From Caprella mutica (Eukaryota; Arthropoda; Malacostraca; Amphipoda; Caprellidae): a stretch of DNA of 64,000 nucleotides. Position numbers and translations under genes: made by a program. The stretch's first letter is position 1, and the number at the start of each line of letters is the position of its first letter. The stretch is from NCBI GenBank assembly GCA_947561585.1, contig CANNZV010000266.1:124001-188000 (forward strand). Reading direction: 5' to 3'. Under the pieces are notes generated by a model. It saw nothing but the letters and a program-made list of their open reading frames with translations. It did not search any database and was not told the DNA's origin. Shown piece by piece: positions 12,158 to 24,475 of this stretch.

Positions 12158-13198
12158 AGAATAAACCAAAAATTTTAATATTGTTTACGAAATGATAAAC
12201 ATTATAAAAATGATAAGAATCTTATGTACACCAGAGTCTCTCATTTTGCTTTTTTTTCAATGGAATTTTAGTTTCAATAATATAACTTAATAAATAATAG
12301 TTTAACATATACCAAAATTTCATCGAGACTTTCTTTTCATCAGCAAATATTTTGTCATTAGTTGAAGAGATTCGTTTCCATGTCCCATGATTGAATAATA
12401 TTTCTTTGCATAAAGTTACACAGAAATATATGCCTGCACTGGTGAACTTTGCATATTCATTTAGGGTGAATATGCATTTCAAAATGCATATACCAATTTG
12501 CTGTGTGTATCCTCTTAGTCTGAATTGACAGTAATAGTCATAACAAATAACACGCTACAATGAATAACAACTATAAGTTTAGATACCGTTACCTAATAAC
12601 ATCGAGTAACCATTCAACCTTTAGTCATTGGCAGGACCTTAGTTATATTTTGGTAACGTTTTCTTTGATGAAGTTAATACACATAACAAATAATAGTCTC
12701 TACTATATGTAAATATATAACTCGATGTTTTTAATATAATCCATGGAAAATTTTAATCTAAGTTTCTTTTTTCAATTTTCTACATTAAGTAGGTTGAATA
12801 AAAATATTTTATTATTTTTTAATCCAATATATTTTTAGGTCTCAAATATGTTAATTGGAATTTTTATTTATGTTATCATTTATAAACTTAATTCTAATAA
12901 GAATTTGAAGTCTGAATTCTAGATTTTATGCTTGAAAGTTTATATATTTTTTAAATATTGTCTCTAGACGTTTGAAAAAGATTGTAATCGATCCGTCAGT
13001 ATCGACTTAATTAATTCATCAACATCTTTGACAATATTTCATTATTATATCAAGCTTACGAGTGATTTAGACTAGAACAGATTATCATTAATATCAGAAA
13101 TAATGAAAAATAGTTGTTTCACAATTACCAACCTTATATTTTTGATTTTTTAACTCGGAATACTTGAATAATTTGGAAACTACATTAGACTTTTTTTC
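12158..13198. other. Gene-free AT-rich spacer
   Basis: The minus-strand open frame at 12222-12482 has no recognisable motif and ordinary AT-rich composition. I do not call it a gene. Confidence 0.5.
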
Positions 13199-14581
13199 TC
13201 AGTTCAGTAAATTGGTGAAGAAATTAGTGATTCCTGCCAAACTTGAACCATCATCTGACTTCTCCTCCAAACTGCCTAGTGGTCCTGAAGCGGAATCTTG
13301 ATAAGGTTCTACAGCTGGACCGTGAGATGACGTAGATCTCTTAGTAAGTCCGTGAGATTTTCGAAGTTTCGAATCCATACGGGATTTCAGAGATGATCGA
13401 GGAGTTAGCCGACGAGATCCCATGTGGTCCCGCTTTTGATGTCTTGAAGCTGAACCTTTCTTTGGTCCAGGACCAGGTCCTTTCATTGGTCCAGGACCAG
13501 GTCCTTTCCTATGTCCAGGAAGTGGTCCATTCTTTGGTCCAGGACCAGGTCCTTTCCAATGTTCAGGAGCTGGTCCATGACCTGGTCCATTCCTAAGTCC
13601 AGGAGCTGGTCCATTCTTTGGTCCAGGACCTGGTCCATTCTTTGGTCCAGGACCTGGTCCATTCCTAAGTTCAGGAGCTAGTCCATTTTTTGGTCCAGGA
13701 CCTGGTCCTTTCTTTGGTCCAGGACCAGGTCCATTCCTAAGTCCAGGAGCTGGTCCATTCTTTGGTCCAGGACCTGGTCCATTCTTTGGTCCAGGACCTG
13801 GGCCATTCCTTAGTCCTGGAGCTGGTGCATTCTTTGGTCCAGGACCTGGTCCTTTTTTTGTTCCAGGACCAGGTCCATTCCTAAGTCCAGGAGCTGGTCC
13901 ATTCTTTGGTCCAGGACCTGGGCCATTCCTTAGTCCTGGAGCTGGTGCATTCTTTGGTCCAGGACCTGGTCCTTTTTTTGTTCCAGGACCAGGTCCATTC
14001 CTAAGTCCAGGAGCTGGTCCATTCTTTGGTCCAGGACCAGGTCCATTCCTAAGTCCAGGAGCTGGTCCCTTCTTTGGTCCAGGACCAGGTCCATTCCTAA
14101 GTCCAGGAGCTGGTCCCTTCTTTGGTCCGGAACCTGGTCCTTTCTTTGGTCCAGGACCAGGTCCATTCCTAAGTCCAGGAGCTGGTCCATTCTTTGGTCC
14201 AGGACCTGGTCCTTTCTTTGGTCCAGGACCAGGTCCATTCCTAAGTCCAGGAGCTGGTCCTTTCTTTGGTCCAGGTCCAGGTCCATTCTTAAGTCCAGGA
14301 GCTGGTCCATTCTTTGGTCCGGAACCTGGTCCTTTCTTTGGTCCAGGACCAGGTCCATTCCTAAGTCCAGGAGCTGGTCCATTCTTTGGTCCAGGACCTG
14401 GTCCTTTCTTTGGTCCATGACCAGGTCCATTCCTAAGTCCAGGAGCTGGTCCATTCACTGGTCCAGGACCTGGTTCATTCCTTACTCCATGTGCTGGTCC
14501 TTTCTCTGGTCCATGATCAGATCTATCTTCCAGATAGAAACTCGACACAGATGCTATCGCGAGCAGCAAGAATATTAGTGC
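13199..14581 (-). CDS. Secreted Gly/Pro/Lys repeat protein, main exon; first exon not found
   Basis: This exon reads 460 residues to TGA and has no in-frame ATG. Instead TTTTCCTGTTTTACAG lies directly before codon GCA at 14581, a clear splice acceptor, so the start is in an upstream exon (higher coordinates) that I could not locate. The exon opens with a hydrophobic stretch, ALIFLLLAIASVSSF, which is the core of a signal peptide. About 330 residues of repeats follow, built from GPGPGPKN, GPAPGLRN and GPGPGPKK blocks of 8 residues, with every other Gly-Pro followed by a basic residue. The last about 90 residues are non-repeat, basic then acidic, and end in GITNFFTNLLN. The codons within the repeat are also nearly identical at DNA level, so the array evolves by unequal exchange. 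The composition suggests an extracellular structural, silk-like, cuticle or glue protein; this is inference. It is not collagen, because Gly is not every third residue. Confidence 0.75.
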   Translation of the reverse strand, partial: ALIFLLLAIASVSSFYLEDRSDHGPEKGPAHGVRNEPGPGPVNGPAPGLRNGPGHGPKKGPGPGPKNGPAPGLRNGPGPGPKKGPGSGPKNGPAPGLKNGPGPGPKKGPAPGLRNGPGPGPKKGPGPGPKNGPAPGLRNGPGPGPKKGPGSGPKKGPAPGLRNGPGPGPKKGPAPGLRNGPGPGPKNGPAPGLRNGPGPGTKKGPGPGPKNAPAPGLRNGPGPGPKNGPAPGLRNGPGPGTKKGPGPGPKNAPAPGLRNGPGPGPKNGPGPGPKNGPAPGLRNGPGPGPKKGPGPGPKNGLAPELRNGPGPGPKNGPGPGPKNGPAPGLRNGPGHGPAPEHWKGPGPGPKNGPLPGHRKGPGPGPMKGPGPGPKKGSASRHQKRDHMGSRRLTPRSSLKSRMDSKLRKSHGLTKRSTSSHGPAVEPYQDSASGPLGSLEEKSDDGSSLAGITNFFTNLLN

Positions 14582-14710
14582 CTGTAAAACAGGAAAAGAT
14601 TGTTAATATTCTGAATTATTAGGTGATGGCAAATATAAGCATTAATATATAGAAAAATATACCTATGTTATTTATAGAAATAAATGAGAGAAAATAAAGA
14701 AGAAATTTTT

Positions 14711-14754
14711 TCACAGTGCATTCAATTCAGTACACTGAATTGAATGCACTGTGA
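14711..14754. repeat. Perfect 21-bp inverted repeat, 2-nt spacer
   Basis: TCACAGTGCATTCAATTCAGT, AC, then the exact reverse complement. It lies about 130 bp upstream of the splice acceptor of the Gly/Pro repeat gene, so it is either in its first intron or in its promoter region. Confidence 0.9.
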
Positions 14755-15120
14755 TCCATCAGAAAAGTCATTCTTGAATTGCAAATTAGAAGCACTTAAG
14801 ATTCGTCAAATGTTATAATAGATGCATTACTTTAATAGGAAAAAATGGATTTTTATCATTGCATTTGTGCAATGTGATGGAATGCCGCCTTGCATCCACC
14901 AAAGTGAAGAACGAGTTACAGAATTGAACATCCTTGGTCAAATAATGTCTTGTATACATGAAGTCATTCTCTGGTCGAAAACAATCCCCCACAACCTAAC
15001 TCAATGGCGAACACTACACACGTGCCTCGGGTGAACATCACAGGGTGCGCTCGGTCTCCCCCCACTCCTCGAAGGTTGGGAGGGGCTAAAAAAACAACCA
15101 GTCGCCATCAACGATTGGAA

Positions 15121-15540
15121 CAATTCCATTAATAATGAAAACGAACATTAACCTTAACATCATACCAATTATTTGTTTCACAGATTTTGAGGATTTTCTT
15201 TTGTCCACACTCCGTCGTTTTTTCGATATGGTTTTTGATGGAGGCAAAGAACTTCTCGTCATTCAAAATGGTTCTGACTGACGAGATTTGTTGGATAGTT
15301 GCTGCAGAATCCACTGACAAAACTACCTTCTCTGTGCTTTTTGAACACCAGTTGATGTTTGAAATGAAGTGTACTGATAAAAATGAAAACGAAGTTCATG
15401 TCTGACGATACTCCATAACGTAGTTTTAGTTGGTGAAATCTGCTGAGAAGCTTTTCTAAGAAAGCAACTGTGGGTTTCTTCAAAGGAAATCTTCACCTCC
15501 ACAGTCACTGCTTCTGTACTTTTTGTGTCTGTTTTCATTT
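15121..15540 (-). pseudogene. Decayed transposase-like helix-turn-helix fragment
   Basis: The minus strand holds three overlapping open frames that form one protein broken by frameshifts. One reads ISFEETHSCFLRKASQQ, then KTTLWSIVRHELRFH; the next, about 50 residues on, reads FKHQLVFKKHREG. The pattern of RKASQQ, T-T-W-IVR-EL-FH and a downstream K-R-FC segment resembles the N-terminal helix-turn-helix of IS630/Tc1-type transposases and related repeat proteins (family knowledge, from memory). No catalytic core is visible. The call is moderate because alignment was by eye across frameshifts. Confidence 0.4.
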
Positions 15541-16676
15541 GCTTCTTCCTTCGGATAGATCACGAACTTTTGTGAACTTTTTCAGGTGGTAAGATTTAGC
15601 TGCCCTTCCACTGATCTTGAAGTGAAGCATGTATTATCTGCGTACTGTTGAAGGAGAAGGTGTCTTGTCAAATTGCTAGACGATTCGTTTCTTCTCAAGT
15701 TCAGAAAACACTTTTCAGGTTGAACATGGTTGAAGATCAATGCGAACTTTTAAAGAATGATAGAAATCCACTCTTTATGAAAAAATGGCGTATGAATATT
15801 ACGACTTGAAACATTTTAAATTCTCTCAATTCGCAAATTAAAAATGACGCTTGTAAATTTTTTAATTAGTTGTAATTGCTGGAAAATAAAGAAAACGTAA
15901 AAAATGGTAGATATGAAGAAACAATAGAAAGTAAAATACAAATAATTATTTATTTAATACCGTAACCAAAGGACACATCTAGCAATGTTTGTTGGGCCAA
16001 TATTTAGGGCAACATTGGTGATATTGGGACAACATTAGCCCGAGAATCATTGCTACCTTGGAACCCTACCTTATATATTAATTGAAACAACGAGTGTTCA
16101 GAGTTCTATTTTAGACACTCTTACTAGTCAAATATTAGAAATAGTTAGTGCAACCAGCCCCCTAGTATGACCAGGATGTAAGTTTGAGTTTGAGAATAAG
16201 CATTACAATTACATTGGTATGACAAAGCACCAGGTTAAAGGGACAGTAAACCTTTGGCAAAACTTATTCTCAATTGTTGATAAATCGATTGATGGACATT
16301 AATTATGGAATAAATGTTTTCTTTACATCTTTTATAATCCAATTTAATAAAGAAAAAAATTAAACCTCAATTGCAGAGTCATTTTCCTATGAACATCTTA
16401 GGTACCAGCGCGATATTACTAACTTTTCTCTGTATTTTTATTCACCTTCTAGTTTAATTTATATTAAATTTAAGTTAACATTTTATTGAATAATTAATCT
16501 TTATCACTGACGTTTATTTATGATGGAGTAAAGTTATTGCTAATAAATTCGTTAAAAGACAACTGATTATGTAACTGCATTTCGGTGAACATTCCAAATA
16601 AATGCATATAATAATGTACATTTTTTATAATTATTCGTTGTATTTCAGACGAATGATTTTTCACAAGTGATTATAG

Positions 16677-18311
16677 CTAATTACTAGAGCTAGGACATTG
16701 GGGCACTTAAAAAAGAGCAGTAGTAGCGGTCAAAACGAGCACTTGTAGCGCTATAAATGTGCAGTAGGAGCGATAAAAAAGAGCATTTGGGGCACTTACC
16801 GGGGCATTTGGGGCACTTATCGGAGCATTTGAAGCACTTATCAGTGAATTTGGGGACAGTTATTGGTGCATTTGAGGCAGTTTTTTGAGTGTTTCATGCA
16901 CCGAAAGAAAAAGCGTGTTACTTATCAAAGTAAGAATTTTAACGAGGTTTTGTTTTTTGAAGAGTTTTTGGATGAAATATACACAAGAATTATCTTTAAT
17001 TTTTATCGATCAATAATTCATTTTGAAAAATCATTATGTAAATATGTAAGACTCAAAAGTATTGTGCAATACTTGAAAAAACATAAGAAAAAGAACAATA
17101 AATGTTGAAACCAAAACGAACGTATGGAATCTATATCGAGTCTATAATGTTACAGAAAATTTTAGCATCACATGTTGTTGAAGTTTTGTAAGAATGTGAA
17201 AGTTAACCCATATTAACAAGATAAAACCATTACTTCTTTAACATTTTTTTGACCCTTCATCGTCTATCTGAGACCACATATTTCAATAAAAAGAATAATA
17301 TCTACTTCTGTGGAAATAACAGGGGCACTAGCATAGCGGGAAACATCTTAGGGAGTCAATTCGGGAAATATTTCAGTCTGGTTTCTTCACTATGCCTTGC
17401 AAAACATTCAACCCTGTATTTACTTACTCAAACAAATGTACGAAAAAATAAGGTATGTAAAATAAAACAAAGATATTTGTAACTAAATAGATATGAATTA
17501 CGTGAAAATCTAGGGTTACTATTAGAATAGTTACACCTCTTTTTAATTTTTATAGAACTTTTCTAATCAAAGAAAATGTATAAGAAAAGGGTAACAAAAT
17601 TAAATCATTAAAAAAACTGAACAACAATACATTAACTCATTAGTGAATATAATCAAATTAATCAATGCATGACTAGATTGATGGTAGACATAGAATATAT
17701 TTGTTAATCCATATAATTTAAATATGTCATTGTAAGAGCTACATGGCCCTTATAGAACGGATATTTTTTGCCCGACCTTCACGAGCTCTACCTGTAATAT
17801 GATTTCTCTTCAACATTTGAAATTAGTTAACTATCAAAAAATAAATACGGATACAATTTCTTTGACTGTACCTAGGCAATAGGACACAAACACATGCCCT
17901 GGTATTTCACTGAAGCTATCTCTCTATCAATATCAAATTCGTATTTTAATCTATTTTTAGTTTAAGTATATTTATACGAACTAATTATTGGTAATATGAA
18001 GGATGGGGAAAGAAATGTATGAATTATTAATGTTACCTCAGCAATCACTGGTAGATAACTATGTGAAATTAGTTCGATCCTTCACGTTTAAGCTCTATGA
18101 ACCATTAAATACACTTAAAAGTGCAGTTGTCCACCCGGTAAGAATGATACAGTTATTTGACATTACTCAATCTTGGTGCGCAATTGAAGTCAACCAGAGT
18201 ACATATGGAGCATTTTGAGCAATTTTGGGCGTTTATAGCGTTTGGAGCATTATGAGCGCTAGTGGCATTTAACTTATAAATGCCCCAATGTCCGAGCCTT
18301 ACTAATTACTA
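16677..18311. mobile_element. TIR element of about 1.6 kb with subterminal repeats
   Basis: The left end GCTAGGACATTGGGGCA (from about 16689) matches the complement of the right end TGCCCCAATGTCCGAGC (to about 18297). Both sides carry CTAATTACTA (16677-16686 and 18302-18311), consistent with a target duplication of 8 bp or slightly more. Just inside the ends are GCATTTGGGGCACTTA-like direct repeats on the left and GGAGCATTTTGAGC-like repeats on the right. A dispersed AT-rich segment at 17520-17790 also occurs at 7310-7640. The open frames 16863-17108, 17249-17482 and 18003-18218 lie inside and show no known domain. Confidence 0.65.
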
Positions 18312-19880
18312 ATAACATTTTAATTACAATGAAGGTTAATTTGTTGCATTTAAATTTGCAGGCCCCCTTTAATATTTCAGGAATTATTTATTCTCACCTT
18401 CTTCATATTTGCAGTTTAGCGACTCCAGAGATTTTTAGAAATGGGATTTGCTTTATTCGAAGAAAAATAATTATCACAACCTTAGAAAAAAAAAATTAGA
18501 ATAACCAGTTACATTAAGATGCTAGTTCATATTGCAATAATAATATTTCTATCTAAGGACAGAAAAAGTATTTCTATAAAATTTAAGCTTTCGGAAATGA
18601 TTGTTGTATTCGTCAACAAAATTAACAATTAATGAAAAATAGCATCTTATAAAGGAAAGTTATTTAATCCTTATATATGAATTGAACTACCTACAAATCC
18701 CATCTTTTATTCAATGGATAATTAAACTAGAATTTATTTTTCACTTTTAAATCATTAATACGAAATATATGGATTTTGTTCCAAATCGGAACAACCTATA
18801 TGAAAAAAAAATTAAATTCTGGATTGCCCCAGACACATGTACGCACAATAGTTTTACCTGCTACACCTCAACTAAATGTAAAAACTGAATATAAGAGATT
18901 TCAATCCATTAGAAACAACCCTACCTTTAAATTGACCCTTACGCTACCTACGGCATCTTCAGATGCACATATTTTTGTATTGGAAAACAACAGAATAATG
19001 TAAATAAATAAAATAATTCATCGATATATTTTTGAATATGTATGGTCTATAAAAAAAACTAGATTTCACATTTATCCAACTGAACTAAACTAAATATATG
19101 AGTTGCGATTTTGAAATAGTTTGAGAATAATAAAAAATAATGGAAGTTAAATTAATTAATTTTGAATGAATTCTCATTTGAAATATAGGTAATCACTAAA
19201 AACGGACAATATGTTAAAATTATAATTAATAAAAATAATTCAGTATCATAGAGATTCAAGAGAATTATCAAACTGTTAATGGAATTATCCAACGACTGTA
19301 AAAAAAATATCGAACAACTCTACCATCTCAAATTGCTCTCACTGTAACCTAGGAAAATAATAAATAACAATATATTAACTTAATATAATGGCCAATGAAA
19401 TGAGGTGTGGAAGGAGGTAACGAGGCAAATACTATCAGGTAGAGCAGGTGTGACAGGTTATATACCATTCCATTGACTCATGCTTTTATGTGATTAGCAT
19501 TGTACAGGGTGAACCAATGATAAAAACATTTTAAACAGCTGTAAACTTGGAGTTCATTATAATTATATTATATCAAAAATATTTACAAGCATCATTTCAT
19601 AGTTTTTCTCCACATTTGGATTATATTTCAAATAATTATCACTTATTTGAAAGAAGATATTGAACACGGATGTGCCCAATAGATGGTGATTTTTTTGATG
19701 GTGAGTACCATCCATTGCTGAGTGCTGTCAGCTGTGAATAGAACAAAATGGAGGTCAATTTGAGATCAGGCAGTTAAAAAAATATGATTATATACGTGTG
19801 AATATTTTAATATTTCTGAATTAGTTAGTTTATAATAAATACCGAGTTTGCGGTTATACAAATTGTGTATTGACTTCTGA
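18312..19880. other. AT-rich spacer without a supported gene
   Basis: The open frame 18776-19003 (75 codons) overlaps a second plausible frame starting at ATG 18771. Both are short and neither matches a family I know, so neither is called. Confidence 0.4.
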
Positions 19881-19899
19881 GGAGAACCTAAATATATTT

Positions 19900-20110
19900 T
19901 ATTATAGTATAGAAAAACCTATTTATTTTATTATTGTATTGAATAACCCATATATATATATTATTTATATATAGGACAACCCATATATATATTATTAATA
20001 TACTGTGTAACCCTTATATATATTATTAAAATATAGGATAACCCATATGTATTGTTAATTTATCCGATAACCTCTATATACTATTGATATATATGACAAC
20101 CTATATTAAA
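19900..20110. repeat. Diverged tandem repeat, unit about 45 bp
   Basis: Alternating GACAACCCATATATATA-type and TTATTRATATA segments occur in about five units. Each unit has an A/G-TAACC or GACAACC core. Confidence 0.7.
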
Positions 20111-20429
20111 TATATGTATATGCATATAATGTTGAACCAATTAACACTGCACAAGTGTCTGCCACATGATAAGATATTCTCTAATATGCTCAATAATTGC
20201 CTTTCCAGACCAATTGTTTGTCTGCCCACCTGTGGAAACAATGCAAACAATAGTCATTATAATTCAACTAATAATTGTTATAATATTCTATTATCTAATA
20301 ATTATTATTATTATTTATAATAATATATTAACTGGTACTGAAATAATATTAATAATTTATATGATTAAACACAATTAAACTCTATAATAAATTAATTTCC
20401 AAAATCCAAAATAAGTAATTAACTTCTAA

Positions 20430-20620
20430 CTTAGGATGCAAGACGTCGGACGATGTCTTGCAAGCTAATGTCTCGAAGATAGCAGTTATCAGCCGTCTAT
20501 TGACGCTTGTAAGACGTATAAATTGAAGAAGAGCTTTATTAGACGTCTTACAGACGTATTTCTTGAAAGCAAGATATATTAGAGGTATAATGGCGTCTTG
20601 CCACCCTCGTTTAGAAGGGG
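20430..20620. repeat. AAGACGTC-rich island
   Basis: This small, less AT-rich patch repeats GCAAGACGTC, GTCTTGCAAG, TAAGACGTA, TAGACGTCTTA and GCGTCTTGC in both orientations. It looks like the remains of a palindromic element or clustered sites and ends in a G run. No gene is visible. Confidence 0.5.
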
Positions 20621-21299
20621 GGGGGGAAATGCCAAATAAAAGAGAAACACCCTCATCACTCCCAATAAATAATTTATCCAATAAATTTTATTGATTATTT
20701 ATTGTCACAAAAAAATGTAATTTCTTTCTAATATAATCACTTTGATGTCCCTAATAATTTTACATGCATTGACTTATTAGAGGAGGAGATAAAAGTAACA
20801 TGCATATTTATCTAATTTGAATATTGACTACATTACCATCGTTATAATTATTATAGTTATTTAAAATTTTATTTCAAATTTTATAGAGCTATTCCTTTGA
20901 TATATTTAATAGATACACTAACAGAATATGAATTTTTTTAATCGAGCTCTTTCTTATGTGTAGAACATGTAGATGTTTTTCGTAACAAAAAAGTTATTTC
21001 TTTTATTTCGTGTGTATAATCTTAACTGTTTATATTTATATATATTTATTTAGCTATACATGCATAATTACAAATATACACTCAAAGAAACTGAAGTATC
21101 AAAAGCTCTACAAATTCATTATCTATATATATACACTCTGAACCAAAAAAAAGAAATATCTAACTTAGTCTCCTTTGAAATAATGTGTTAATTTTATATA
21201 TATATTTTCCGCGGGGGATTATTTCCGCCATGGAATTTTTTCCGGATACCGTACATTCTACCCCCTGTATATTCCACCCCTGTAAATTAGATAAAAATG

Positions 21300-23340
21300 A
21301 AAAATGTACCATAAGAGAATTTAGAAGTTGTCAGTCGATTAACTGATTTGAGAAAAAAAATTAATATTAAATAATTACCATACATATAGGTAGTTATCAT
21401 TAAATTAATTCTCGTTGGTCAAATAATTAGCTATATATAATGAACTTACTCTTTTATTGATTATATTATATACATATTTTCTCAATTTAATTTTTTAATT
21501 CTCTATTCCATTTAATTAATTCTATTTTCAGGTCTCATTTTTATGGCCATTAATATTGGCAATAAATTTCTCCATTATTTTATGCATGCATATAAACAGT
21601 CAGAAATAATGAACATCTGGAGGAAAAATTCGCTCTAATTGTCTACCATCAAAATGATAACCAATTTGGCGCTCACATAACTATAGTGTATATAAAATAT
21701 AGTGTTTAAAAAATAGTGTTTATAAAATCTATAGTGTTTATAAAATCACCTTTGTTATTGGCTATAAGTCTATAAACTATAAAACTGTGACTATGTATAA
21801 TTATAGGATGAAATAGAGGTTTCAATTTAAAATTACTAAAGGAATTATCAAACAGTTCAACTGTTGCATTGAGAATATGTTGATAATAAAAAATATAGAG
21901 TAAGGTATCGATCACCAAATGCCAATTAAATAGCGGCTGAAAATTGCAAAAGGTTATTAAAAGATTGCATAAACATTACCTTCGAAATATATTATTTGTA
22001 GAGATCAGTGAAAAATTAACATTTTAATTAGTTATTTTTCATTAAACTCTTTATAAAGAATTCATTTCATTGCTTATATTTTGATGGAATGCTTTAAAAT
22101 AATAATCAATTATAATATTCGTTTGCAACTGGCAATTGTTACTCTACCCTTTAAATAATGAATATTTACAATGTATATATTAACTTACAGTATATGGATT
22201 GAAATTTGATATCAATGATATTGACTTTATTTTATATTTATTGAATTTATTTCATTAAAATGATATAATAGGAAGCAGCTTTATAGCTATATTAGAATAT
22301 AGAATAAATTATACCAATATAAGATGTTTGTAATTATACTCATGTGTTCTCAAATTCAATGCTTTTTAAGTTTTTTGTAATTTTATTTTAAAAGAACTTG
22401 CAATAAAATAAAAACATCCTTTATATTTCAATTAAAATTGATATTAAATCCTCAGCGTTAATTAATTGGTCTGTAATTCAATCAAATCAATTTCTTTACA
22501 TAAACTTAATTATATTTAATATATTTATTATACAGCATGGTACATAGGATCGACATTTTCCAATTAAAAACTTCATTTAATTCTGAAGACACGGACCAGA
22601 AGTGAGGATAATTAAATTGCACAAATATTAATACTGATGAGAACACGTTATTCTTAACGGGTAAGAACAGTAGTCTTAATAAAAATATCATTACTGTAAT
22701 AAACTATGGAATAATTAATATAGCTACAAATATGATTAAAAAAATAAAAATTCATTTAAATAATTATTTATTGGAGAACAAGAAATATTTACATAGCTAC
22801 TAGATATGTAATATCTATATAATATGTTTAATTATTGAGTTAAAATTTAATACTATAAAGTTCATTATGAATTATGAAATTATCCCATATTTGTTAAATT
22901 AATTAAGTAATTAAAATCACAAGTGAATTAATATCAGTTGTACTAATTATATATTATTTATTTAATCTTAATAAATAATATCAACCCTAATTAAGTTTCA
23001 AAACTATTTTATAAGTTAAGTTGTAATACAATAATATATTTTTCATAAAATAGAATAATTATTGATCATTTTTGAATTGAAACTAAATCTCTATAGAACT
23101 AAATTTAAATTTCTTTTAATATAGATTAAAATATTAATCAAATTAATTTACCGAGTAAATCCATATTAGCTAATTATCATAATTTTGGTGAATTATTTAT
23201 AAGGAAGAAATTAAATAATTTAGAAATTCGTAATATTCTATTGGAAATAGAAGAAAGTTTCGGTATCCAGGATTCAGACTTTGGCCATAAAAATCATACC
23301 AATTGAGTTATTTCCAATATTTTTCATCTGATTTTGCACA
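21300..23340. other. Extremely AT-rich tract
   Basis: This is long A/T runs with few G or C bases, visibly poorer in GC than the animal introns and spacers elsewhere in the window. There are no recognisable host repeats, unlike the flanks. The minus-strand frames 21706-21918 and 22506-22691 are short and unremarkable. It borders the stop-recoded frame below. Confidence 0.5.
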
Positions 23341-23365
23341 CGAATTTCCAGCCAAGGATTAAAAA

Positions 23366-24475
23366 ATGTCAGGATTCACACAGTCGATTTCAGAAGAGAA
23401 ATCCGTTACAGGATAAGAAAGTAAGGATGAGTATCGGAAACTGCAGGATTGGGCGTAGGAAGAGTCTGGAGATCTGAAATCCGAAACTCAAAGTGAAAAT
23501 CTCGATAAATCGTCATTTTCTGGCGGTCAAATCGAGCAAGTGATAAAGAATAATGAACTGCGTGTTCAGATTGCAGAACAGTAACTTCATAATTCAGCAG
23601 CACAGAGAAAGTACAACAACATACAGAGAAAATTTAATATACTTCTGGAGCACAGTTAAATCGATGAGGATAACTAGAAAATACAAAGAGAAAACCTAGA
23701 CCAACTTATCTTGAAGGAGGAACAAATTTTGAGTGAGAATAAAGACTATGTTGCGTATATAAAGAAATTGAAAAGATTCTGCAATGAGTTCCAAGAATCA
23801 CTAAGCCAATAGAAAGAAGAGGGGAAATACCTTCAAAAGAACCTTGAATCTATGAACTACAATGCTAAGTAGTCTCTGAGCAATCTGCAAGAATCAATCA
23901 ATACAATACAAAATGAAAATGTGTCGATGAGAAGCTCTATCAAAATATTTAAAACAGAAATCAGTGAATTGAAGGACAAGTTATCCTCAAGCAGACAACG
24001 TCGTGAAGGTTCTGAAATCAATTTAAAGTAGATGCAGGAGAAAGAGTAAAGTCTTCTAGTTGTCTATGAGCCGCTGTAGTAGGAAACCTTGTAGGCTAGG
24101 AACGATTTAAAGGTACAACAGAGGGATAGAGATGACATGAGGGACAATAACTCCACTGCTAGGTAACTGTTGGATGAGACCAGAGATGAGACTGTGGCAA
24201 AACAAATGAAAGGTCTTCATCTTGAGGTTGATTTGGGGCGACTGCAAAGAATCAAAGACTCTTTGAAAGAAGAAGTGTTTGGATTGAGAGACAACAACCA
24301 TGTTAATGAAAGTGACTATCAAGAGACTGAAAATGCATTCAATGACATTAAAACTTATAATGCATAGTTGATGTAGGAGAAGCAGGAGAACATTCAGTAC
24401 CTAAATGAAGTTAAAAGGAATTACAATACCAAGCATCAAGAGTACATCGAGAAACTGAGTGAATTTAAATGCTGA
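23366..24475 (+). CDS. Coiled-coil reading frame with 15 in-frame TAA/TAG codons, readable with UAR as Gln
   Basis: From ATG 23366 (in the A-rich context AAAAAATG) one frame runs 370 codons to TGA 24473-24475 with no frameshift. It contains TAA at codons 17, 73, 98, 228 and 267 and TAG at 31, 104, 149, 169, 222, 238, 239, 243, 334 and 337, but no internal TGA. Read with TAA/TAG as Gln it is a highly charged protein, rich in Glu, Lys, Gln, Asn and Leu, and largely coiled coil. Typical segments are ENKDYVAYIKKLKR, EISELKDKLSSS, LDETRDETVAKQ and EYIEKLSEFKC. The stops stand where Gln fits, often beside Gln, Glu or Lys, and 27 ordinary CAA/CAG codons occur too. UAR=Gln with UGA stop is the nuclear code of many ciliates (established). 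Under the animal code it would give only a 16-residue peptide. Either it is foreign DNA (insertion or misassembly) or a highly unusual pseudogene. No family name is recognised. Confidence 0.8.

Noticed and set aside
13930..14454. Alternative minus-strand frame of LDLGMDLVLDQR repeats
   Set aside because: It is a shadow of the Gly/Pro repeat array in another frame. The called frame has a signal peptide, a splice acceptor and a unique C-terminal region.
18776..19003. 75-codon open frame
   Set aside because: Two different frames over the same bases are equally open and neither matches a known family or has splice or start support.
23366..24475. Ordinary pseudogene decay by C-to-T change at CAA/CAG codons
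   Set aside because: There are 15 stops of only two kinds, no TGA, no indel in 1.1 kb and intact coiled-coil character. True pseudogenes in this window look different. It is kept as a fallback explanation only.
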